Below, in pieces: positions 37,001 through 45,188 of a stretch of DNA of 64,000 bases. The stretch comes from Ornithodoros turicata (lineage: Eukaryota > Arthropoda > Arachnida > Ixodida > Argasidae), in contig NC_088202.1 in assembly GCF_037126465.1 (NCBI RefSeq), forward strand, positions 131,454,123-131,518,122. Direction: 5' to 3'. How positions within the stretch are numbered: position 1 is the stretch's first letter; every line of letters starts with the position of its first letter. The notes under the pieces are model-generated. The model had not been told where the DNA came from. It worked only from the letters and a program-made list of their open reading frames with translations, and searched no databases. Position numbers and translations under genes: made by a program.

Positions 37001-40000
37001 AGCAGATTGCGCACCAGTTCATCTGTGAGAGCAGTCGCAGCAGATTGTGGACAATGTTGCCCATAAAGTTGCAAGCTGTGAATGCTCGATGCATTTATCC
37101 TCATTTATACTCTCTTATACTTGGAGACATCTGTTTTAGGGTTGAAGGAGCAGGGACGTGACATTTAAGATGGTGTGAAACCCTGTTTCATGGATCAAGT
37201 TTTCCATCAGCTACCATGAAAAATACTTTTTCCATGGTGTTAGCAGCATGGTGTTAGCATGGTGCTTTCCATTAGCATTTTCGCTGTGCAGTGCTGTGCT
37301 GCGTCACTGCACAATCAAATTTACAACAACACAGAGCGTCGAACCGAAACGTTTTTCGGTTTGTTTCGGGTTCGGCCATAAAGGTTCGGTTCTGGTTCAG
37401 CTCTGGACTTCACATATGTCAGTTCGATGAACCGGTTCAGAGGCCGTAAACCGGTTTGGAACCGGTTCAAAGTTCTAATATGCTACAAAATTATAGGTAG
37501 CCACTAAAAATGATGCTATATCTCTTAATTACGTTCTTTATTCATTTATTTCTGTTTTTCGATCAACAGGACCCCCTTTCTCATCCCCTCCCTGAGCAAT
37601 ATGCCGCAAATCTAGGCAGGCAGATCGCTCGAATTCCCACGTCACCCCCCAGCACACACCAACCTGAACCAAACCGCTAACCTGAACCGGTAACAGAAGT
37701 CTTTAGATTGGTTCGGTTCCAGTTCAGCTCCAAGATGGCATTAGTAGTTACGGTTCAGTTCCAGCTAAAAAATACGGTTAATTCCGGTTTTCGGTTTCGG
37801 TTCGACGCTGTGCAACAACATTCAGAGGAAGCAACCTCGGAGGGACGGCCACATCTCGTTGTCTGACGTCTGCAACTCCTTGTGACATTCTGCTTTCTTC
37901 TAAGCTCGTGCGGTTATATGAGCTTCTGCTATGTCGGCCCACATCATGAGTCACATGATCACCCTGTCAGGAGTATTGCTCACACCATGAAGTACCCTCC
38001 TCCTTCCCTCATTCTGTCCTCTCACAAACTCTTTGAAAGAGTAAAAGGTTTTGAAAGGAGTGCACAAGAGAGGCTTCACACTCATGCCGCAGGTCTCCTG
38101 CGCTCTTCATTCTTTCGCAGGATTTCACATTTTATTTGGTGCAGAACATCCTACAGCCAAGGAGAAACAAATTATGGGAGGATGCCTCACCTTACTGCTC
38201 CTTTAAACCTGGTAAAGCCTGCTTTTATCACTCAGATTTGCATCATTGTCACTCTGGCAAAAATTGGGAAAATTCCTGAGAACTGAACATGTCAAAGTCG
38301 AAACGCAGGCTCTTGCATCAGCTAGGGTGGACACTAGATACTTCACACCAGGCTTTGTGCTCAACAGCTAGTGTGTTGGTGTTAACTTGATTGTTGATGT
38401 AACTAGTTGGTGCAACTAGTCAGCTATCTTGCCTGCTCCTGCTACGTTCAGCTTGTGTGTTGTTCTTCTGTCCAATTTCTTTTCTTTTGCACCCAAAAAT
38501 CTGCTCTTGCACATTGTACAATGTCACAGTATGACAAATATCTGTGTATGAACAGCGTGCATTTTTGTGTTTGTTAACTGTAGCTAAGCTCGATATAGCT
38601 GACTTTTAAAGTGGTAGCCACGTTAGGAATCACGGACCAAACGAGCGTCCATTTTTATGGGCAGTACAGACGTCCTACCGTTGGAAGGCAGGTGATGCTT
38701 CATTGGATGAAAGGAATGTGGAAGCTAAGTTTGGAAACCGTCGCACATGGATGACCTACTTGAGACTTGGGACACGTCTTGTGGGTACCACAAAGAGCCC
38801 AGTGTCCCGAGGTGTTAAAAGGAGTGAACAAGAAAAATAAGGACACTATTCCCCATGATCGACGACAAGTGAAAGTGGTTTGAAGGGGGGGGGTGCTGCG
38901 GAATCGTTCTGCCAGGGGAGGAGTGTCAGCGATATTACTGTTTGTATGCAAGTCGAACTAAGTTCAGGATCAAGATAGAGCAGGGTACTGCATAAGTAGT
39001 GAATCGGTTCGTATATTTGTGAGAAGTGAAGCGAGTTTACATCGACGTCGAAAGAGGCCATCAAATACCCCAGTTGGAAGAGACCCTTTCAAAGTCGTCT
39101 CTAAGGATTCCCTGCTGCTGAGAGATAAGTGTTCCACAAGCTGATCTTTTTATTATGGTACGAGTTATTTGATTTTGCATAGCTTGTGAACCAGATTACT
39201 CTGTTTCAGACTCGCCTGTGTGGCACATGTTGGGTTGTTATCATTGTTTGCCCAGAAGCGTGTATCGCTTCAGTTTGTATGGGCATTGTGTGGATCGGAG
39301 AGTAAATCTGAATGTTCTTGTTTGTTACAGCAATCTTTGGTGCTCGGCAGCAGAATCTCAGTACCCGTGATATACAGGGTGTTTGCTCTAACGTGTCCAG
39401 AAATTTTATTTAAAGCGAGCGATAAAAGAGAAATGAGCGCTACTTTTCAGCTACTTGACTAAGAAACAGGTGGTACTGGTGAAGTAGTACCTGTTTCCTG
39501 CTCAAGTAGCACAAAAGTACCACTTGCTTCTCAATTATCGCTCGCTTTAAATACAACTTCAGGACACGTTAGAGCAAACGCCCTGTATGACTAGGGCCTA
39601 ACTTTTTAGGGTTATACCCCCATTATGCCCGATATTTACTTCCCGATTCAAATCAGGAAAACGAAGGTTGAACCCAGTATTTCCCCAAAAACTGCTGGAC
39701 CAGGGGAATCCGAAATCATCCCAACTAACACACAACTTCGGAAACTGTGTTGTAACTGCATAAATATGCTAATACAAACTGTCAAAACAGAGACCTTGCT
39801 GCCTCTTCGATGCATAGACTAAATATTGATGCTCTGTGTCTACAGGTGTGTCACGTGTATTATGCAGAGTAAACCAAAGATTTACGCCTGATCCGACCCG
39901 ATTCAACTTGAATTAGGTTGAATAAGGTTCAGCTCAACCCGGTTACACCCGAATTATTGAAGCAAAACAATAACCCAATATTTATCCCCTGATTTTGCTG

Positions 40001-43000
40001 GAAAATAGAACCGGAAAAAGTCAGGCCCTATATATATAACATGGTTTTAGCTTACTTCATAGCTTCAAACAATAAAAACCCAAAATTTGAGTATAAAATA
40101 CATGGAAATTCAATATTTGAATAAAAACCTGCCAAGATTTGAATTATCACTGAAGACTAAATCTGCAAGTACTCAGATTCAATTTGCATCAAATTATAAA
40201 TACTTGTACATCACTACTCAAGCTGGTCAGAACTGGGAATGACAGGGTGTCTACTAAACTGCAACCTTCAAATTCCCTGACTTTTCCAGGTTTTCACCGA
40301 CTATAGCAAGCCAATTCCCTGACCAAAACAAAAGGGAACTATGTGACGGCTGCTACATATTGATACAGATAATTCATAAAACAGATCATTTATTGAGCAA
40401 TTAGTAAGACTGCCCTACTTTTCTGCCTCTGAGCTCGTCGTATTAGCGAATGCTACTCGCGGCAACGCTTGCTGCAGCGCGGCTGCTCAACCACTCATCA
40501 GCACTCGCCATTCACTGCACTTCGTGACGGCACTTGTCCGCGATTTTCCCTGACTTCAGCTGCCTTTTTGGCAAATTCCCTGACAATTCCCTGACTTTTC
40601 CAGTCGCATCAAAATTCCCTGACAATTCCCTGTTTTCCAGGTTTTCCAGGTTGGTAGACACACCCTGGAATGTGCGCTCACGAAATTCATGGTAGATGTG
40701 AGAGATGTTCGTCAACCTGAATGGCATTCACACTGTAAACGTCGTGCAACACGACGGGCAATGGCAGCAGGCACGCGTTCGCTCGGGGCTACACAACACC
40801 CCAGTGAAAATCACATGTTTCATCGAACAATTTCAAACAATTTTTTCATCAAACAATTTCAAACAATCACACGTTTCATACCCGACGCCACGGGGCTGTG
40901 CAGGAAAGGACTACGCGGAGGAGTTGGAATACTCGGCTGAGAGTACGTCGTGTACGTGGGATACCGCAAAAGCCAGTCTTCATAGCCGCCGTGAAGCACC
41001 ATCGGGTCACTCCGCAGTACTTTGTCGATGGACCACTGCAATAGTTACAGGATACTACTACATACATGGGCCGTTCACTCTTACAGGTCTTCTTGTACAT
41101 GGACTTCACAGCAGCATAGTACCTTGCAAATGGCATCCTTTAAGACCCGCACTGGAACTGTTGGGGATGCGGGCACTTCTTTGCTTCTCCAGTCCAGAAG
41201 AATTACAAAGTCCATCAGGTCACGTTTATCATACAGGGGCCTGCTTTCTTCTGGAATGCTTTCGAGTAAGTTGGAAGCAATGGTCCTGAACAGTGATAAG
41301 AATTCATAAGTTTCGAGCACTTCGCATTCAGGGTGTCTACTAAGCTGTAGCCTTCAAATTCCCTGACTTTTCCAGGTTTTCACTGACTATTTCAAGCGAA
41401 TTCCCTGATCAAAACATAAGGGAACTTGATGCCTGCTGCTACGTTTTGTTACAGATCCTTCATAAAACAGATCATTTATTGAGAAATTAGTAAAACTGCC
41501 CTACTTTTCTGCCTCTGAGTTTGTCACATTGGAGAACTGCTACTCGCGGCAACGTTGCTGGGGTGGGGCCACTCAACCACTCATCAGCACTCTCGATTCA
41601 CTGTGCATCGTGACGGCACTTGTCTGATTTTCCCTGACTTCAGCTGCCTTTTTGGCAAATTCCCTGACAATCCCCTGACTTTTCCAGTCACACCAAAGTT
41701 CCCTGATAATTCCCTGTTTTCCAGGTTTTCCAGGTTGGTGGAGACCCTGACATTATTTTTCACATTATTTCACATTAGTATCACAGTGAGGCCCATGTTT
41801 ACACTAACCTACAGCGTGAATTCTGAACACTGATCGTGCGCAGATACGGACCTCTAACAGAACTTTTATGCGAAACACAAGGTACGTACCCGGGTACAAG
41901 GACTTCCTCCGGAATACTGATGCAGCGAGAATGACGCAGGTGTGATTCTAAGAAGTCATCACGCGGCCTCGCATCCATTATGAGCACCGATGAAGTGCGA
42001 TCGAGGAGTAGGTCATACAGCTCGAAGCTTGTTATGACGGTTTTTATCCTCTTTTCTGGAGCTGCGTCAAGATGCAATACATCGTATATTAGCATGTACG
42101 CTTGCACGTCAAGTGTAAGGAAATTCACATGAAACTGGAAACAACCGGAAGTGAAGATTTTGTGAGTTGGAGCAACTAGAAACATCATCACTCACCTATG
42201 GAAGGTGTGGAGGGTTTACTGTTCACTGTCATTGATATTTGTTTATCTTTAGCATCTAAGCTTTCGTTCTGACTAGAAGAATTAGATGATATAGCCTTTG
42301 CTTGGCCACCACATACAGTCTCTGCTGTACCATTTGAATCCCTTGCAGCAGCCTCTGTGGCGTCTTTCATTAAGGCGTACCTTTGAAGAGTAATTGTTGG
42401 ATATACTTAGAGGAGTACAAAACGTAAGTTAAGGACATTGCACAATGCTAACAATTTTACTCCTTGGCATTCTAATGTGGTCTCAACTGTACGACCGCAA
42501 ATACACAATATGTGCTACGTAAAGCCACGCATTCTACAACAAAGTCTCATTGTTATGCCATATGTAAAGAATAGTTCCAGAGTTTTGGAAGCCTGCCCTG
42601 GGGGCCACAGCGACGATCTTTTGGCATAGGTTTTTAGAGATCTTTTGGCATAGTAAGGTCAACTTTCAACAACACAAATTTATTTTTCAGTGCGGTTGCA
42701 TGACTGCCTTGTTACCCAAGGAACTGATGGAGCTGACTGCAGATATGAGAAAAAAACAAAAACAAAGGGAGCATACCTCCTCAGTAGACTTCTTTTCAAC
42801 GATTCCAGTCGGTCAATGACATTGCTGCATTTTTCTAGTTCTATAGTTTTATCACATTTTTCCTAGAAAAAAAAGTAAGAAAAAGCACGCATCAAATCGG
42901 CCATTCTCACCGCAAGCGCTGTGCAAACAGTGGAACTCAACCTTTTGCATCACACCTTTTCCTTTTTGTAGTCCCTGTGCTTGCGGACACGCTGGACCAA

Positions 43001-43697
43001 GTCAAAGTACCTCATGTAATATATGTACGCCTTTTCCTCATCTCCGTTCAGCATTTCGAGGTCTGCATTGCGGCGAATCGTGCTTGCTGAATTGCATATC
43101 CTTTGGAAGAACAAGATGGGTAAAATAGGCAGAATGAAGTAGCAACAAAAATTATGCAAGCAGTCACAGGCCACTGCAGTACACAGATATTCAGGGGTTA
43201 CGAAAATGTATGAGGGCATCATTTGCTACACACGCAGGCTTCAAAAGTTGTCACTTCCTGTCAGGCAAATGCAAAAAGAAAATTAATAGCAAGTTACCGC
43301 ACTTGCACTCTTACGAAATGGTGACATAACTTGTTTCAGTTTTGTTATCCTCTCCAGCATGTCTTCTAACAAAAGTCTAGCAGAACGCCTTCCAGCAGAA
43401 TTGGGATAGTACAGGAAGATTAGGGTCGATGGCTGTGTCAGCTGTGCAATCATGAGTTGGCGATTTCATATTGTTGTTTAAATGGACTTTTGAATTACGA
43501 GACCTCATTTAATTGCATTCCCAGTTCCAATACAGCAACAAATGAGATGCAAAGCTGGCGATTGTTTGTAACGAGGAGATGAATAGAGCTTACGTATTGA
43601 TGCTTTTATATTCCACCAGCGCTACATTGACTTGCTTCTGCAGCTCTTCCATGGAAGATGCAAGATACAGCTTTGTTAGCTTTGTTGTGCTGGGCAT
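13021..43697 (-). CDS. USP8: USP8/UBPY ubiquitin-specific protease gene (21 exons placed)
   Basis: USP8 is a cysteine deubiquitinase that acts on endosomes with ESCRT-0 to control receptor sorting. The placed exons add up to about 1,023 codons; the vertebrate protein is about 1,100. Domain order: N-terminal USP8 dimerisation/MIT-like domain (exons 1-3), rhodanese domain (exons 5-7), STAM SH3-binding motif (exon 8), charged coiled coil (exons 9-11), 14-3-3-type motif (exon 12), USP catalytic core (exons 13-21). The catalytic triad is intact: Cys in GNTCYMN, His in AAGHYIGYC, Asp in MYDDSS. The zinc-ribbon cysteines are present as CLSC and CPVC. Splice phases agree at every junction except exon 12 to 13, where one short exon seems to be missing. 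No WW-like segment was seen. Introns are packed with transposable elements. Confidence 0.95.
13149..13237 (-). CDS. USP8: USP8 exon 20, catalytic Asp
   Basis: It starts TTTTAG|AT, completing the Tyr of GHY, then encodes [20 protein letters not shown]. The DD pair carries the third catalytic residue. Donor GTGAGT, phase 0. Confidence 0.94.
14928..14958 (-). CDS. USP8: USP8 micro-exon 19, His box
   Basis: Only 31 bases: [10 protein letters not shown] plus one base. The catalytic His codon is at 14929-14931, next to the donor GTAAGC. It joins exon 20 to give AAGHYIGYC. Confidence 0.92.
15550..15805. mobile_element. Penelope-like 3' ends, head-to-head pair
   Basis: One copy on the minus strand (core at 15621-15627) faces one on the plus strand (CTGAGGA 15682-15688, GAAA 15706-15709), separated by about 50 bases. 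It ends with the same CTCCCCTCTTCGTATACG tail as copy 2. It lies in the USP8 intron between exons 18 and 19. Confidence 0.65.
15996..16140 (-). CDS. USP8: USP8 exon 18
   Basis: Forty-eight codons plus the completing base: [20 protein letters not shown], then FDMNEYV, matching the KLQTSVDFPL stretch of the family. Acceptor TTGTCTCAG, donor GTAAGC. Confidence 0.94.
16219..16361 (-). CDS. USP8: USP8 exon 17, second CxxC
   Basis: It encodes [12 protein letters not shown], then [15 protein letters not shown] (second CxxC) and [10 protein letters not shown]. It ends in phase 2 at GTTGGT. The upstream intron of about 5.4 kb carries several transposable elements. Confidence 0.95.
16433..17136. mobile_element. 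mariner-like non-autonomous element
   Basis: TA|CAGGGTGTCCCAGCTAAGTG to CACTTAGCTGGGACACCCTG|TA, 704 bp, inverted ends of about 27 bp. It lies close to USP8 exon 17. A further element abuts it on the right. Confidence 0.8.
17139..17446. mobile_element. hAT-like element, TAGAGCCTGAAG family
   Basis: TAGAGCCTGAAGTTTTCGGG to AAAACTTCAGGCTGTA. Same family as 28548-28896. It directly abuts the mariner-like element; no clear target duplication. Confidence 0.65.
17885..18046. mobile_element. short inverted-repeat element
   Basis: TAGGGAATGACA at the left and TGTCATTCCCTA at the right, 162 bp. Family unknown. Confidence 0.45.
18883..19212 (+). CDS. 109-codon ORF, possibly a gag-like fragment
   Basis: Starts [17 protein letters not shown], with a helical Leu/Arg/Glu segment ([17 protein letters not shown]) and an acidic second half. 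I do not recognise it. It lies in a USP8 intron on the opposite strand, is preceded by untranslated-leader-like sequence, and is followed 43 bases later by a transposable element. A retroelement capsid fragment is one possibility. Confidence 0.3.
   Translation: MQPLSRELGKYILAEMHRLRVELQSLRAERALWEQLNVGHKSQVVHDIFETACNSGSVFETMTVPDLIVPMVDMLDMVKLEDVELIVVKDAVGLIGEYFECSVFHFVEE
19256..19998. mobile_element. TA-flanked element with CAGTAG ends
   Basis: TA|CAGTAGCATCCCACTGATACG to CGTGATTCTACTG|TA, 743 bp. Related fragments lie at 24262-24560 and 26890-27946. Confidence 0.75.
20823..21570. mobile_element. pogo/Tigger-like element, copy 3
   Basis: TA|CAGTCGCCGTCCAATTTTTC to GATCGCCGACTG|TA, 748 bp. Located in the USP8 intron between exons 16 and 17. 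Confidence 0.85.
21763..22008 (-). CDS. USP8: USP8 exon 16, fingers domain first CxxC
   Basis: Eighty-two codons. [20 protein letters not shown] gives the first CxxC of the zinc ribbon, followed by [12 protein letters not shown]. Phase 0 at both ends; acceptor TGCGCAG, donor GTATGC. Confidence 0.94.
22481..22585 (-). CDS. USP8: USP8 exon 15, QQD box
   Basis: Thirty-five codons with [20 protein letters not shown], the glutamine-rich QQD motif typical of USP proteases. Phase 0 at both ends; acceptor TTATCCTTCAG, donor GTATGG. Confidence 0.95.
22648..22750 (-). CDS. USP8: USP8 exon 14
   Basis: It encodes [20 protein letters not shown] and PKSFK, matching EVAEEF and PKDFK of the family. The acceptor is CCACTCCAG; the donor AAA|GTAGGA is weak. 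Confidence 0.9.
22915..23045 (-). CDS. USP8: USP8 exon 13, catalytic Cys box
   Basis: It encodes [19 protein letters not shown]. The nucleophile Cys codon is at 23004-23006. The acceptor is CCTTTGCAG and the donor GTCAGT (phase 2). Confidence 0.96.
23155..23801. mobile_element. pogo/Tigger-like element, copy 4
   Basis: CAGTCGCCGACCGATTTTTTC to GGACGGCGACTG|TA, 647 bp, in the USP8 intron before exon 13. The left end shows a small duplication of the GGACCCCGATTTTTC unit. Confidence 0.85.
24262..24560. mobile_element. fragment of CAGTAG-type element
   Basis: Shares the TACGAATCTCACGGGGTAGC block and the GCGAGCTTCTCCTAA segment with 19256-19998; one end only. Confidence 0.55.
24626..24718. mobile_element. 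short Tigger-like fragment
   Basis: Contains GGTCAACCCTCGTTTAACG at one end and GTTATACGCGGGTTTCACTG at the other. Confidence 0.45.
25221..26105. mobile_element. 885-bp mariner-like palindrome
   Basis: TA|CAGGGTGTTCCACCAACCATG to the inverse ending CACCCTG|TA. The left arm is mirrored by the right arm along nearly the whole length, for example GGTTCCCCGTGGTCATTTTA and TAAAATGACCACGGGGAACC. Confidence 0.85.
26187..26886. mobile_element. 700-bp fold-back element
   Basis: The left arm with GTTGAGTTCTACGGCCAGGC is mirrored by GCCTGGCCGTAGAACTCAAC at the right; the inner parts also pair (ACCTAAATTTGGTAATTA-type blocks). It sits 80 bases from the preceding palindrome. Confidence 0.75.
26890..27946. 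mobile_element. CAGTAG-type element with internal 312-bp tandem duplication
   Basis: The right end CGAGATTCTACTG is present; the left end is degenerate. Positions about 27057-27356 repeat at about 27369-27668 with an offset of 312 and almost no changes, indicating a recent duplication. Confidence 0.7.
28310..28517 (-). CDS. USP8: USP8 exon 12 with 14-3-3-type motif
   Basis: It starts after CCCTTCAAG. It contains RSRSFP (28405-28422), which fits the mode-1 RSxSxP consensus and sits where vertebrate USP8 has its 14-3-3 site, then [12 protein letters not shown] and FDRNLKPAQ. It ends in phase 2 at GTAAGC, but exon 13 starts in phase 0. Confidence 0.88.
28548..28896. mobile_element. hAT-like element A (TAGAGCC ends)
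   Basis: TAGAGCCTGAAGTTTTCGGG to AAAACTTCAGGCTCTA, 349 bp, flanked by perfect 8-bp TACATAAC (28540-28547 and 28897-28904). It lies about 30 bases upstream of USP8 exon 12. Confidence 0.9.
28905..29246. mobile_element. hAT-like element B (TAGGGCC ends)
   Basis: TAGGGCCTGACTTTTTCGGG to AAAAAGTCAGGCCCTA, 342 bp. Its left target copy is the right target copy of element A; the right copy is TACATAAT (29247-29254). Confidence 0.9.
29300..29457 (-). CDS. USP8: USP8 exon 11, charged linker
   Basis: It begins [13 protein letters not shown] and continues with a Ser/Thr/Pro-rich segment to AVS. Two donors are possible (GCC|GTGAGT and AGTG|GTAAGC); GTAAGC at 29299 is chosen because it gives the phase exon 12 needs. 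Confidence 0.85.
29764..29822 (-). CDS. USP8: USP8 exon 10, coiled coil
   Basis: A small exon of 19 codons plus two bases: [19 protein letters not shown]. It joins exons 9 and 11 in phase. Confidence 0.85.
29913..30263. mobile_element. hAT-like element, second TAGGGCC copy
   Basis: Very close in sequence to 28905-29246, flanked by perfect 8-bp CCTATACT (29905-29912 and 30264-30271). In the USP8 intron between exons 9 and 10. Confidence 0.92.
30800..31116. mobile_element. one-ended fragment of the TAGAGCC family
   Basis: Ends AAACTTCAGGCTCTA near 31116; the opposite end is missing. In the USP8 intron between exons 9 and 10. Confidence 0.55.
31690..32402. mobile_element. hAT-like element, CAGGGTTTCCCAAA ends
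   Basis: CAGGGTTTCCCAAAGTGTGGTC to AAAAGTTTGGGAAACGCTG, 713 bp. These ends are typical of hAT elements. No ORF is intact. Confidence 0.75.
32405..32535 (-). repeat. second SINE-like family, copy 3
   Basis: Inverse orientation: GTGACGGGTTTGAATCGTAC, then GTTCCCCCTGAAGTTGGCC. It directly follows the hAT-like element ending at 32402. Confidence 0.6.
32607..32933 (-). CDS. USP8: USP8 exon 9, coiled coil
   Basis: One hundred and nine codons, phase 0 at both ends, from CCTGCTCAG to GTCAGT. Heptad-rich with many Glu, Arg, Ala and Leu ([19 protein letters not shown]), consistent with the central coiled coil. It begins with VDRRLKP. Confidence 0.88.
33110..33950. repeat. inverted repeat pair
   Basis: About 150 bp near 33120-33280 (TTTAATTTGTCACAAATTGG) is matched in inverse at 33790-33950 (TTCTCACAAATTAAATTTG). 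A TACAGGATGTTTCACC end suggests a mariner-like origin. Confidence 0.5.
35071..35730. mobile_element. pogo/Tigger-like element, copy 5
   Basis: AGTCGCCGACCGATTTTTCGG to GGACGGCGACTG|TA, 660 bp, in the USP8 intron between exons 8 and 9, only 60 bases from exon 8. Confidence 0.85.
35790..36040 (-). CDS. USP8: USP8 exon 8 with STAM SH3-binding motif
   Basis: Eighty-three codons, starting [11 protein letters not shown]. It contains PSVDRSKKP (35910-35936), fitting the Px[V/I][D/N]RxxKP motif that binds the STAM SH3 domain in known USP8 proteins. It ends QPSLQ|GTTTGA; exon 9 opens VDRRLKP, a second and degenerate version of the motif. Confidence 0.9.
36119..37063. repeat. tandem repeat, unit about 370 bp, 2.5 copies
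   Basis: Positions 36181-36372 recur at 36551-36742 and again from 36921, almost unchanged. A related single piece lies at 34735-34860. In the USP8 intron upstream of exon 8. Confidence 0.92.
37332..37812. mobile_element. hAT-like element, GGTTCGG-rich
   Basis: CAGAGCGTCGAACCGAAACG to CGGTTTCGGTTCGACGCTGTG, 481 bp, with perfect 8-bp CAACAACA on both sides (37324-37331 and 37813-37820). The inside is rich in GGTTCGG and GAACCGG repeats. Confidence 0.9.
39375..39585. mobile_element. 211-bp mariner-like palindrome
   Basis: TA|CAGGGTGTTTGCTCTAACGTG to CACGTTAGAGCAAACGCCCTG|TA. The arms pair over most of the length. Confidence 0.85.
39592..40030. mobile_element. hAT-like element, diverged TAGGGCC copy
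   Basis: TAGGGCCTAACTTTTTAGGG to GGAAAAAGTCAGGCCCTA, 439 bp, beside a small mariner palindrome. Confidence 0.7.
40243..40667. mobile_element. hAT-like element, CAGGGTGTCTAC family, copy 1
   Basis: CAGGGTGTCTACTAAACTGC to GGTTGGTAGACACACCCTG. In the USP8 intron between exons 7 and 8, about 215 bases beyond exon 7. Confidence 0.8.
40882..41035 (-). CDS. USP8: USP8 exon 7, rhodanese domain end
   Basis: It encodes [19 protein letters not shown], the conserved end of the rhodanese domain, then a Pro-rich stretch. The donor is placed at G|GTATGA (phase 1) because exon 8 starts in the matching phase. Confidence 0.93.
41123..41285 (-). CDS. USP8: USP8 exon 6, rhodanese domain middle
   Basis: It encodes [16 protein letters not shown] and [10 protein letters not shown], matching the VVLLDW and LKDALFK parts of the family. 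The acceptor is CTGTTCAG and the donor GTACTA, phase 0. Confidence 0.94.
41329..41749. mobile_element. hAT-like element, CAGGGTGTCTAC family, copy 2
   Basis: CAGGGTGTCTACTAAGCTGT to CAGGTTGGTGGAGACCCTG. In the USP8 intron between exons 5 and 6, same orientation as copy 1. Confidence 0.8.
41890..42061 (-). CDS. USP8: USP8 exon 5, rhodanese domain start
   Basis: It encodes [20 protein letters not shown] followed by DARPRDDF and [11 protein letters not shown], the first half of the non-catalytic rhodanese domain. The acceptor is GACGCAG and the donor is GTACGT, phase 2. Confidence 0.93.
42196..42380 (-). CDS. USP8: USP8 exon 4, Ser/Ala-rich linker
   Basis: It begins [13 protein letters not shown] and runs as a low-complexity polar linker to a GTGAGT donor (phase 1). 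It corresponds to the variable region between dimerisation and rhodanese domains. Confidence 0.85.
42777..42862 (-). CDS. USP8: USP8 exon 3
   Basis: Twenty-eight codons plus two bases ([12 protein letters not shown]...), helical and charged, from TTTTTTCTAG to GTATGC. The phase agrees with both neighbours. Confidence 0.8.
42956..43100 (-). CDS. USP8: USP8 exon 2, dimerisation/MIT-like domain
   Basis: Forty-eight codons plus one completing base. [19 protein letters not shown] matches the DEERAYVLYMKY block of the USP8 dimerisation domain. The acceptor is TTCCAAAG and the donor is a weak AAG|GTGTGA. Confidence 0.92.
43594..43697 (-). CDS. USP8: USP8 exon 1 (start codon)
   Basis: The ATG at 43697 opens [19 protein letters not shown], aligning with the extreme N-terminus of animal USP8. 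Thirty-four codons plus two bases, ending at a GTAAGC donor. The exon joins in phase to exon 2. A 5' untranslated exon may lie further upstream. Confidence 0.88.
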
Positions 43698-45188
43698 TGT
43701 TACCTGTATGGGACCATAAACAAAAAGCAAGCTATTAAGACTCCAAATTCTGACAAACTGTATGACACAGTCCGGTCATTACAGAACGGTACCATCCACA
43801 AATGAGACCACATTAACGACAAACAGCCACATGTCCGGATTCTAATGAGGACGCTGGGGAGATTATGTCCTGCTTATCTGGACAACTGTGCTACGCTAAT
43901 GTGCCCAGCTGGAGAAATGTTTTTAGCAAACTGAATCATGATCCAATGTGTGTGCACTTGGTGAACCATTGCTTGTGAGCATTTTGTGAGCCATCCAATT
44001 AGCAACATTTGCAAAAACAGTTCAACACGTGTTATACCAATCTGGTATGTAGCACCAATGTTGTGGAAACTGCGATTAATGTTGCCTAGCAAAAGAGGTC
44101 TATAAAGATGCGACCATCCTCTTAAGAGCAATTTTGAAGTGTAACCACTAACATTTGCGTGTGACACGAAAAAGGCTATCATCCATCCAGATGAATGTTG
44201 TGCAAGTTTACGAACCTGCAATAAGTATGCTTAGGAACGACACTCGATGTTGATCATGAATAATATACGTGACAACAGCAGTACTGTTTCACTTACCAGT
44301 TTTGCCCTTATATTTGTGCGCGTCAAACAGCCAATGATGATGATTCTAATAACGTGCTAAAATTCATATGACACTGGGCAACAGCTCGTGCGAGTGTCAT
44401 CTGTGCGGTCGTCTTCCACGACGCAATGAACAGTCCCCTCCGTTCTCGTTATGGTGACAGATCTCAACAGCTCACCAAAAAGTCATAGAAATTCATCGTA
44501 TTCAACCAACGGGGCAAGATGCACTACCTCATACGACTGCGTTTTCAGCAGCAGTAGTTCTGCACTGCAAATTCTGCATTCTGCAAATTGACAGCAGAGA
44601 CGGGAAATACAGACGACAGAGTTGCATCGTATATATCGGTCTAGGATACAGGACACCAAACGTTGGAAATTTGCAAATACACCGAGAGCATACCTGAATG
44701 TGTAACACACTATCATTGGATTACACAACACAATCCATCGTCCTTAACATTTCATGGTTAATGCCATGAATCCCATTGTTCAACTGTCTTGTGCAAAGAC
44801 GCCTGGTTCGGAAAACCCGTGAATTGGTTTTCCCGATTGGCCTCGCCTTCAAGCTCACATACGTAAACATAAACCACATAAACTACACCACATAGCGAGC
44901 CATGTTGACGTGGATGACGTCAGTTTATTTGGTCATCTGACCAATATATGATATTTCTTCAAAGATATTGTTGCTATGTTCTACATATGGTCTACATATG
45001 TGACTACTTGTTCTAGAAACTTAGACGTGTTCTACTGAGCCTTTTACTTTATTTGCTTCAAGTTATGACTCTGAGTAGGAATCGTGGTGGGTGGCTGCCG
45101 AACCAAGTACCGAACAGCCGAACAACACGGACAAGCCAAAGAAATCCAAAATCCAAACGCCAATAAAAGAGCCAATGCAAGTCGTAAA
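43698..45188. promoter_or_regulatory. divergent intergenic region USP8 | SNAPC5
   Basis: The start codons of USP8 (minus) and SNAPC5 (plus) are about 1.5 kb apart and head-to-head. The stretch contains an inverted CCAAT (ATTGG, near 44837) and no convincing TATA box. Promoters and 5' untranslated exons of both genes are expected here; their exact positions cannot be read. Confidence 0.5.
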
